A DNA stretch of 64,000 bases from Halichondria panicea (Eukaryota > Porifera > Demospongiae > Suberitida > Halichondriidae). Shown here piece after piece: positions 55,697 to 64,000 of the stretch. The translations under genes were made by a program, and so were the position numbers. Where the stretch lies: contig NC_087390.1 of the NCBI RefSeq assembly GCF_963675165.1, forward strand, positions 5,866,250-5,930,249. Reading direction: 5' to 3'. The notes under the pieces were generated by a model, which was given only the letters and a program-made list of their open reading frames with translations, was not told the DNA's origin and did no database searches. Position 1 is the stretch's first letter. The number at the start of each line of letters is the position of its first letter.

Positions 55697-55708
55697 TGCG
55701 CATGCGCA
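55697..55708. promoter_or_regulatory. NRF1-type palindrome in a 202-bp bidirectional promoter
   Basis: Perfect TGCGCATGCGCA between the ATG of the coiled-coil gene (55626, minus) and that of the DNAJ-like gene (55829, plus). It lies 71 bp and 121 bp from the two starts. Confidence 0.65.
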
Positions 55709-55828
55709 ATGCAAATTAAGTTTTTTCAAGGGAAAACCCCTTTTCCTATAGAAACTTCCAGCGTTTTTGTGGGATGAGAAACTGAAAGTACACAAGCGCA
55801 GCTAGCTAGCTAGAGAGAGAGCCTAGCT

Positions 55829-58544
55829 ATGGCTAAACGAGACGCCTGGGATGACATCTCTTATTATGAGCTACTTCAAGTAGAGCCAAATGCCTCCACA
55901 GATGACATCAAGAAGGCGTAAGACTCTTATGGAATGATTATGTTTACACGTACATGTCTAGTCTAGCGCCTGTACTGTAGTCTCAGATTGCTAAAGTCCT
56001 ACGTCAGGTTGTATTATGACAGCTGCCTTTATAGACGTAGACTAGAGCTAGATCTATTTATGTACGTAGCAACAGCTAGCTGTCCTGTTTTTAATAATTA
56101 ATTAGGGTGGATCTATAATAATTTTATTAATACTTAATTATGTGTTATGCGCACCCGTACCCCAGGTACAAGCGTATGGCCCTCAAGTGGCACCCGGACA
56201 AGAACCCCGACAGTGTGGAGGAGGCAGACAAAGTGTTTAAACTAGTGGCCCAGGCCTACGAGGTTCTGTCAGATCGTGAGTGTGGCTACTATTATTGCCA
56301 GTGAAGTGGATCAACTGGCTTGAACAGTACCGGATGTGTAAACGTCCTAAAAACTATCACTATCACTTTGCTAACTCGGACCCCTCTCTGTCCACACCCA
56401 CACCTACTAAATCAACATCCGGTGCCGTACATATCAGTTGACCCAGTGAAGCTAGCTATGTGTAATAATAATAATAATATTAGCAGCCAGCCGATAGAAA
56501 GTTTCCATTCCGTTTACGTAATACGTGCGTAGTATGCTGATACGGCACAAATATAAACAATAAACATTATATCCCGTTGCTACGTTGTTGCCAAGTGCAA
56601 TATAAAGCATATTGCACTGCTGAAAGTCATATTGCACTGACCGCAAAGTCATATTGCACTGACCGCAAAACGCCCCTCTGGCAATTAGACAGACAATTAA
56701 ATTAAAATTAAATTAATATGCATGAGAAATAACAAGTATCAAAGTATGTCCAGCCATGCAGGAATGAATGTTCAGCACTGCTGGAGTTTCTTCTTGCAAC
56801 CATGCAGGTTTTAAAATTGTCCAAGATTCATTTTGTGGAAGATTCTGTGTTCCTAGATCGACCTAGTCCTCGACATCGTGATGCATGTCAATTCTGCTTC
56901 ACCGTAGCACTAGAAGTGGCTCTTTTTGCTGGGGGCATGAGCTGTTTTGCAGCAGTGTAGAAGCGAGCTTTCTTGGCTTGGTTATGAGGCCGAGCGTAGA
57001 CCAGCAGCTAATACCATGTATTCACTGAGTAGTGGGGTGGGGCTGTTTCTTTGCAGCAGTAAGTGGGGCGGCGCTGTTTTGCAGCACCAGAAGTGGGGTG
57101 GGGCTGTTTTACAGATTTCAGTTGAAACTCCAACAATTTTGTGTCAAGCCATTCGTCGGTCATGCCAATCTTATACGCTGCAGATACTGGCGTCTAGAAG
57201 AGAGAAGAGATGGAGCTGTGTCTAGAGTTGTCTCTGTCTTTTTTTGTGCTGTTTATATTGTGTTACTAGGACAGTGTTATGTTGCTATGCCCTCGGGATA
57301 TAAACTAGTTATAACACGTGCACTCGGGCTGCATGGCATATATTGCACTCAGCCCTCGGGGCTGGCGCCCTCGTGCTTCAGTGCAATATATTCCATACAT
57401 CCCTCGTGCCCGTGTTATAACTATAACATAAAGTACGCTCAGCGGTTTTTTTTTCCATTGTTAAATTTACTCTGGCTACACCCATGCAGCTCTGTATGCA
57501 GCTACTGTGAACTTTTGCAGCAGCTAGCTGTTCGATTATAGCTAGCTAGCTAGCCTTTTATAACAGAGATAGCTAACGTCCTTTTTGGCTGAGAAAGTTG
57601 TGAATGGTTCGTTTTATGTCTTTGTTGTAGATCTGGAGCTAGGCTTACAGCTAGACATAGCCATAGCCAAGGAACTAGTCCAGCCTATGATACTCGAGAT
57701 GACTAGGATAGTCTCTTTGTGTTGCTTACAACAGTTTCTGCAAAATGTACTTACAACGTGCAACGATAAATTGCAACGCTTTTACTACGGTGTCAAAATC
57801 TGAAATGTAAAACGACGCACTACGTAAACGGAACGGGAGCTTTATATTGACCAGTACTGTATGCCCCAATAAGTGGTATATACCAAGTACTTGAGTGGCG
57901 TTCGTTTTAATTGAGACAAGTATAATTCCTTTTGCCTAGATACCTTGGGTTAAGGTTTGCCAAGATTTTAGAACATACAATAGCTAGTTCTAAATGGCCT
58001 TGAAAGCTTCACCATTAATTTGAGTCTTCAGCTGAGATGATGAATGAAATTATTATATTTATTGAAGCCAAAAATTGTGCATTTTGCCCAATTTTATAGC
58101 CTTACTTCCTCAATTAAATCCCGCGATTTCAATGGAGACTGTACATGTCTCGAATATTTGCGATACAGAAGAATGTGACATGATAGCCACTCGCATCATT
58201 TTTAGCACTACAATATCGTATATAATTATTGATGATTATGTTCTCTCCCTGCAGCTCAAAAGCGTGATGTATATGACAGATATGGGAAGGAGGGGCTTCA
58301 GGATGGTGGGGGTAAGTTATCCTCATTCACAATGCGTTCCCTTCGACTAGTTGACAATGCAATGTAATCGTAAAGCATACTCAGCAGTAATTTTATAGCC
58401 ATAATTTTAGTAGCTTATAAGCATAGAATGATAATTATGTGTTTCATAATGTACAGTAGCCAGTATTAATTCAATGCTCCCCCCCCCCCCCCCCACCAAC
58501 ACATCCACACCCACCCACCCACACACACACACACACACACATCC

Positions 58545-58588
<44 letters not shown>

Positions 58589-59773
58589 GGTGGAGGTCAT
58601 GGATTCCACTTCACATCTGCAAACGACATTTTCGAGCAATTTTTTGGAACAAACGATCCATTTGCAGATTTTGGTTCCATGTTTGGTGGTGGTGGTGGTC
58701 AGTCCAATAGAGGTGGCGGTGGTTTCTTTGGAGGGTTTGGAGGATTCGGAGGATTTGGTGTCGATTTTGGGGATGGTTTTGGTGACGGTGGAAGCAGTTT
58801 CGCTACGTGAGTTATAAAAATAATCATAACTGTCAACATTGTGGTTATTATTTTGTTTGCTGTATGCTTTCACTATGGACTTGCTTATTGGCTATTACCA
58901 AGGGCGTATAAAAGAAGAGAGAGCATGCAACTCTATATAGTTCAAACGTGGGCAGATGAATGTGCATGACTGTGCATGAAATGCTAAAAAAATATACATT
59001 TCTATTTTTAGCACTTTATGCAAATGCACACATTCCTCCGCCCACGTTTGAACTCTGCTAGCTACGTGTACTGATAGTGGAGTTGCATGCCCTCTCTTTA
59101 TACTTGTGTAATAATTTCAAGGATTGATCATTACCTTATGGACCAATTAGATTGCAGAATTCTACTGCATTGGGATTCGCCATGCACATCAATGCACTCC
59201 AGTTTCTTACAACAGCAATGCAAGCTAATAGGGCTGTGGGCGGTGCTTTAGGTTGAATCAGTCTGCATCTTCGTATCAGAGGAGGTACGACAGGCTGGAG
59301 TAATTACGTTTGATTGATTACATACCGTTCACGTATAGGCCTAGGTTTATTAATGCTGAGTCAGCTAATCAAGTAGAAAATCAAGTGTAATTGATCCTAC
59401 ATGCAGTACCTCCTCTGGTTATACTGTAACAACGGTGCAATCATTTGGTGTCTGACCACAATAAGCAATATATGTGTGTCCAACTAGGTCACTAAATTAA
59501 TCGTATATTAATTTTAATCTCACATTAATTTTAATTAGTATGCTTGTTATGGAAAGAAGTTTCTGGTAATCACAAACTTCATTCTTGGCTGCCTAGCAAC
59601 AAAGTTATAATTAGCAAATTAACCTGTGGAACTGGTTTCAGTTAGACATCTAACATTCTTAGAGCACTTAGTTAGGGTTCAATCTAGAACACTTAACAAG
59701 AGTCCACTCACCACTATGCATCTGGCCCAATCAAGGGTTCTAACATACCCCCACATGCACACACACTCCTCCC

Positions 59774-59807
<34 letters not shown>

Positions 59808-60422
59808 CTCCCACACATACACACACACCTCCCACACACACACAAACTCCTCCCCCCCCCCCACACACACACACAGTTTCAGCAGTGGCAGTGGTAGTGG
59901 GGGGTTAACGAGCATGTCATCTTCTCAAACATACTCTCGAGGCGGAAAAACCATCACCAAGAAAACGTACGTCAGTCAGTACTGTGTTATTGACCTTCTG
60001 CCTAGATTCCATGTGCTTCGTGGCCTTTAGAGCAGCCTAGATTATATATTGTGGTCTGTGGGGTGCATGTCAAAGGTGAGACTGTGATGATATGCTGCAA
60101 AGAATTTGTGTTTTCCTGGGATTATCATGATGTTCATTATCTGTGATGACTCCTATGTAAACAGTAGCTCCCTTTTTTTGAGGTGACTATTTTAATTAGG
60201 ATTTAGAGATGGATGCCTGTTATTATTATTATCACATTGCATTGCTCTCACACACCATGCATTTTACACAGTTCTACACAGAATGGAGTGAAAACTGTGG
60301 AAGAATTTGAAAATGGGCAACTCGTGTCTAAAACTGTTAATGGTCAAGCAATGGCTGTCGAAGGAGGAGAAATACCTGCTATAAGCATCGGATCTAAAAA
60401 GAGCTCGAAACGAACAAAATAG
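55829..60422 (+). CDS. DNAJB6-like Hsp40 co-chaperone, six exons, 238 residues
   Basis: Exons: 55829-55917, 56166-56275, 58255-58311, 58587-58806, 59877-59966, 60272-60422; 239 codons including the stop. The J domain occupies residues 11-75 ([34 protein letters not shown] ... in outline), with the HPD tripeptide that stimulates Hsp70 ATPase and the RYGKEGL end. A Gly/Phe-rich region follows ([18 protein letters not shown], then [10 protein letters not shown]), as in DNAJB6/B8/B2. Next is a short Ser-rich stretch ([15 protein letters not shown]) and a C-terminal beta-type segment ([30 protein letters not shown]) typical of DNAJB6-type proteins, which bind aggregation-prone substrates. Two acceptors, before exons 4 and 5, are CA microsatellites. 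Intron 2 (about 2 kb) carries a transposon. The start is the first ATG, close to the bidirectional promoter. Confidence 0.88.
56508..57834. mobile_element. Non-autonomous DNA transposon (about 1.33 kb) in DNAJ-like intron 2
   Basis: The ends are inverted: TTCCGTTTACGTA at 56508-56520 and TACGTAAACGGAAC at 57821-57834. The interior contains the dispersed element also found in RhoBTB intron 10 (inverted, about 56720-57430), tandem AGTGGGGTGGGGCTGTTTT-like copies near 57030-57110, and repeated CATATTGCACTGACCGCAAA near 56610-56670. A 169-codon open frame inside shows no recognisable domain. It is not taken as a gene. Confidence 0.6.
58480..58586. repeat. C-run and CA microsatellite ending in the exon 4 acceptor (DNAJ-like)
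   Basis: A run of 14 C is followed by (CA)n with CCCACC interruptions and ends directly in ACACAG before exon 4. A similar tract at about 59744-59876 precedes exon 5. Confidence 0.9.
58905..59102. mobile_element. Inverted-repeat element in DNAJ-like intron 4
   Basis: The left arm AGAGAGCATGCAACTC ... GTTCAAACGTGGGC is mirrored by the right arm GCCCACGTTTGAACTC ... GAGTTGCATGCCCTCTCT. The arms are imperfect over about 45 bp. A second short inverted pair (CAGAGGAGGTAC / GTACCTCCTCTG) bounds 59277-59417 in the same intron. Confidence 0.6.
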
Positions 60423-60732
60423 AAACTGTAAACTGTGACTGTGTAGTTACTATAATCTGTTTTTGTTTAACGGCAGTTTAGACTTATGGCTTAGTACAAT
60501 AGTTTAGAAGTACACAAACACATCTGTTCCTTATGAACTTTAATTATAAGATGCTTATCAAAAGAGTCTTCCCTGTGTATAAACTTTGTGGGCTGAAGTC
60601 CTATAATAAAGTGCCACTAATGATATTCATTAGCCCGCTAATTGTAAAATCCACGTGTAGCTATCTTGTCTTTCATAACCTGTATAATACCTGTAGACTT
60701 GTTATTGAACATAAGTTAGATTTAGCAGCAAA
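60423..60732. other. Spacer between DNAJ-like and Ski/Dac-domain genes
   Basis: AT-rich 310 bp between two plus-strand genes. It should hold the polyadenylation region of the first and the promoter of the second. No clear palindromic site of the NRF1 type was seen. Confidence 0.5.
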
Positions 60733-63058
60733 ATGGCCCGTGAAGCTGCTATGTGTATCCCACTAAACTGCAGAGGCCTGCAAGTGCTAGGGTTTCCTAT
60801 CAAAGATAAGATCTTCCTTAGCGTACATCAGCTAGCTATTGAATTGTGGAAAGCATACGACACTCCCCGAGTTTCGGTGCAAAGAAAAATCAACGATCTA
60901 GGGATTAAAATTGTGATCAGCGATCGAAGCATGATACGTCTGTTACGTGCTGCAGGAATAATAGAGAACTTCAGAGCCACAATGATACTGCTCAGAGATG
61001 CTGAGATATTGTGTGATGCTCTAGACTACTCCAGGAAGAAACGAGGACTCGCGAAGCATGCATTGCAATCCAAACACAAACCTGGAGAGAGGTCAACACG
61101 CCGTGAGGAGCTAAGTGCGAAGAAATTCACAGAAAAATTCACCAGCCTCTACGATGTGGATGTTTTGCAAGCACATTCTGTCGACAGCGTTTCCTTGACG
61201 AGATCTCAAATTGAACCACAACATGATAATCATGACCGAGAGTGTTCATCATTTAGAGACACACTTTCACCTGATCTTCACTTGGAACTTCATATAGACA
61301 CTCTTCTTGTTGCAAATGAGCCTGTCATTCTGGGAGAAGATCCTTATGAAGAAATAAAACTGGTGTCATTAGAAGCTTGGAAATTGTCCATTCATCGTTC
61401 TATGGATTTGCCGCCTCAGCTCCATCTTTATCATTCGCCGACAAATCAACCAATTAGATTACAGACAAGTAAATTCATGCACACAGAAGCAAGCTACGAA
61501 GAAGATACCTATAAACCGCTAAGTTCACCAAATACGGAAACTAGTGAATTTGACGAAATTTATTCGTCTCCGAGCACAAGATCAGGACATCCCTCAAGAA
61601 GCTCTGACACACCCGAGCGATTTCTGTACCTCCAGGGCAGCAGCAGCGATTCTGAAGAGGACATTAGCAGAGAGGTCAAAGTTCACGGAGGGACTTTTCC
61701 ATTGATTGATTCTGACGAGAGGACATTTAATTATGGTGGTACGAGTACTTGTATATCGATGATTGTACCGTATAGCGCAAAATGTTCGAGGGGCTTAATT
61801 TTCGCGGATTTCGTGGGTTAGAATTCTATACAAAAATTAAGTCCACGAAAAGTGTTCTTTAATTAGAATTACCTGCTTTCGTGCAAATATTTAAAGGCGT
61901 GGCTTCCGGTAAGCAGTCATCCCGCGAACATTGTGCAACGAAATGGTTTTTAGAGGCCAATCCACGAAATATAAGTGCCTCGAAAATTTCGCGCTATACG
62001 GTATCTAAGCTAGACTTTAGTTGCTATTTGCGTACCATAATAATTAATTCCTAGATATTTGATACAAGATTATAATTAATAAACTTAATTTCTCCAAACG
62101 TTTTCCGTTACAAGATTGTATATGTAAAATTATTCACCTTGTTATTCTTTCTTTCTGACAACTGGGTGAAAAACATTAGGGACGATATACTAAGCAGATC
62201 TAAAGTATACCGATGATGCCTGTACTTGTGTAAATTACTTATGATTATTATACTGTTTTTGTTCTCACTGCAGACAAGCATCCTTCCAAGCGCATAGTGG
62301 GTACCAAGCTGAGACACTTTGCACAAACGTCGTCACCACGGACAATTGCCAATGACCCCTCCCCCAACTCTCTCTCCATACCTAGTGCAACTCAAATCCC
62401 TTCCACTTCACGAATTGAGCCGACCATCGTGACTGGAAAAAAAAAGAGAGGCCGTCCACCGAAAGTGAAACATCCAAGACCGACAGCACTCAGCACATTT
62501 GCAACCAAGAAACGTCCAATCAGTCGAACTCCGACCCCCCTCGAGGATGGTGATAGACAATTAAGAAGAATGGGCGAATTTCAAGGGGAGCCTCCTTCAT
62601 TAAGAGCTGATATTGACAAACAGACTGAAGTTACCAAACGTCAAGCGCCGTCTTTGCTACAACTATCCACTGCTCATAACTTATACACTGACTCAACGAA
62701 CACGCCCGCTAATTCAGTTTTGGACGATGATATCGGTTCTGTCGCAAGTGTATCGACCAATAGCTCGGGTCAAAGGTCATCTACAAGGGTCACCAGACGT
62801 ACTAGAGCGAGTGAAAAAGAAAAACAGGCTCCGTTTAGATTCAACGATTTGTTTAATTTCTACCCCCCAAAACTTATAGTTCGAGACGGTGAATTGGTAC
62901 CCGAGCAAAGCCTCTCTGTAAAACATATGGATAGAGTTTCAATAAGCAATCTCCCTGAGTCACATCCGTTCATGAATTGGCGGGTGGGGGAACCCGTGTC
63001 TGAGAACGAGGAGGAGTCAAGTAAGAACAACAGTCGGAAGCGAAAAACTTTTACATAA
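60733..63058 (+). CDS. Ski/Sno/Dac-domain protein with AT-hook, putative transcriptional regulator
   Basis: Exons 60733-61735 (or 61738) and 62274-63058, about 595 residues. The N-terminal region (residues about 10-105: RGLQVLGFPIKDKIFLSVHQ, then DLGIKIVISDRS and RDAEILCDAL) has the pattern of the Ski/Sno/Dac homology fold. It resembles SKIDA1 and DACH more than SKI, lacking the Cys residues of SKI. The middle is acidic and Ser-rich (SSSDSEEDISREV). The second exon has a classic AT-hook (KKKRGRPPKVK) and ends basic (NSRKRKTFT). Such proteins act in the nucleus as DNA-bound co-repressors. The start is in a good context (AAAATGG). The donor is ambiguous by 3 nt, and both options keep frame. An M1-family MITE lies just inside the intron. 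Confidence 0.72.
61765..62003. mobile_element. M1-family MITE in the Ski/Dac-domain gene intron
   Basis: Ends TACCGTATAGCGC and GCGCTATACGGTA are perfect 13-bp inverted repeats, and the body has GAGGGGCTTAATTTTCGCGG. It is related to the MITEs in RhoBTB introns 3 and 8. The first exon's frame stays open into it for about 18 codons. Confidence 0.8.
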
Positions 63059-63293
63059 ATCTTTTTTGTATAATACTTTCTATATGTGGCACTCCTCTGC
63101 AATCTCTTGTATTTGTATAATTATAATCATCCATCATGCATATGCTTATGCTTAATTGCCTCTAATTATAAGCACTGCAACATGCATGCCTTTATTATCG
63201 CTAAGCATAACATTTTTTGTTTATGAAAATGACGACCAATACCATGAAGGGTGCACTTAGAAACAATAATTAATTTCATAATTAAATGTTCAA
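63059..63293. other. Spacer between two convergent genes
   Basis: 235 bp between the stop codons of the Ski/Dac-domain gene and the partial minus-strand gene. AT-rich; no further structure recognised. Confidence 0.5.
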
Positions 63294-64000
63294 TCAGTGT
63301 GTTTGTAATGGGGGGTCAAAGTGCACTGTTCTAGGAGGTGTGGCTTGCATTTGCCGTCCTGGGATGTGACGAGGGGTCGGGGTGGGTGTGGGTACCGGGG
63401 GAGTGTCCAGGAGGGAGTGTCCAGCTACCCCTGCAATTAGGAAAACAATAACATCATAATTATTGAACTCCACTCAAATTTTGCATGGACAGACAGTAAA
63501 TTATTGCTACTAGTACGGTACCTGATTCATGTGATGTGAAGCAAGAGCTTGTTTCTGATTCTCTGAAATTAGCCACTTTTATGTTTGGCTGCAGGAAAAA
63601 ATCAGCAACAGCTAGAGCAATGCTTATAGATCAAGTATAGGCTAAGACTGATTTAGGGGCAGTTCCTAACACACAATGCATGTGTGGTGTGCCTATAACA
63701 AAAGGCTCGCTGTATAGAATTGCTGAGCACAACGTACCAGTGCTTGTCTTGACTTTTGTCCATGGTTCTGTATGTAGAAGACAAACTATAGTACAACCAA
63801 CACAGCTCTTCTCTCACTCTTGTAGATACCTAGCTAGTCTAAGAATGAGGCTAACTATAATTATAACAAGTCGAACGGAAGCTTTCAGATTTTACTAAAG
63901 TAGTTGTGACTTACGGCGTATCCGACTGCTGCATGGTGGAGAGAGGTGGCTTGTCTCTGGAGACTGTGTCTCACATAGAACTCATCTCTCAGAGCGTGGA
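63294..64000 (-). CDS. 3' end of an unrecognised gene (minus strand), cut by the right edge
   Basis: Three exons join in phase: 63915-64000 (continues beyond the window), 63522-63598 and 63294-63430. They read HALRDEFYVRHSLQRQATS, then PNIKVANFRESETSSC, then a Pro/Thr-rich tail (LLDTPPVPTPTPTPRHIPG) that ends FDPPLQTH and stop at 63294-63296. All borders are GT-AG. The S/T-P-rich tail looks disordered and phosphorylatable. No family was recognised. Confidence 0.6.

Noticed and set aside
57032-57541. 169-codon plus-strand open frame in DNAJ-like intron 2
   Set aside because: It lies in a repetitive element, has low-complexity Cys-rich content, no recognisable domain, and no splice link to the gene.

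Overview
The window is animal nuclear DNA, probably from a sponge (demosponge). Its genes have short GT-AG introns, the DNA is AT-rich with many TATAATTATA-type motifs, and it is dense in small MITE-like elements. The gene families are animal (RhoBTB, Ski/Sno/Dac, DNAJB6-like), next to a prolyl-iminopeptidase gene that is unusual for most animals. The species is inferred, not proven.

Bases 1-48600 (minus strand) hold a head-to-tail array of at least eight RhoBTB-like genes. Each has 11 exons over about 5.2-6.8 kb and encodes a Rac-like G domain, a split first BTB domain, a second BTB domain and the RhoBTB C-terminal region. Gene 1 runs off the left edge, so the array continues there. An orphan, frameshifted last exon at about 48.44-48.49 kb marks its right end. 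Spacers between genes are only about 290-310 bp, and each carries a perfect TGACGTCA (CRE-type) site. Two sequence classes exist: A (genes 1, 2, 3, 5, 6) and B (4, 7, 8). Class boundaries fall inside genes, so several genes are mosaics. All eight copies carry Gly at the position of the catalytic Gln61 of Rac. Gene 7 has an in-frame stop. Introns hold a 72-bp minisatellite with 1 to about 23 units, MITEs, a dispersed ~500-bp element and (CA)n tracts that form 3' splice sites.

From 48.8 to 54.0 kb a seven-exon proline iminopeptidase gene lies on the minus strand, apparently with two 1-nt frameshifts and a 200-N gap in an intron. Its 2.5-kb third intron contains, on the plus strand, a two-exon gene for a type II membrane protein with an Asn/Thr-rich coiled-coil-like ectodomain.

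From 54.3 to 60.4 kb a small coiled-coil protein gene (minus) and a DNAJB6-like co-chaperone gene (plus) diverge from a 202-bp promoter with a perfect NRF1-type palindrome. The same palindrome lies upstream of the iminopeptidase gene. From 60.7 to 63.1 kb there is a Ski/Sno/Dac-domain protein with an AT-hook (plus). The 3' end of an unrecognised minus-strand gene reaches the right edge.

All exon joins are read from splice-site consensus, phase and comparison between copies; no transcript data were available.
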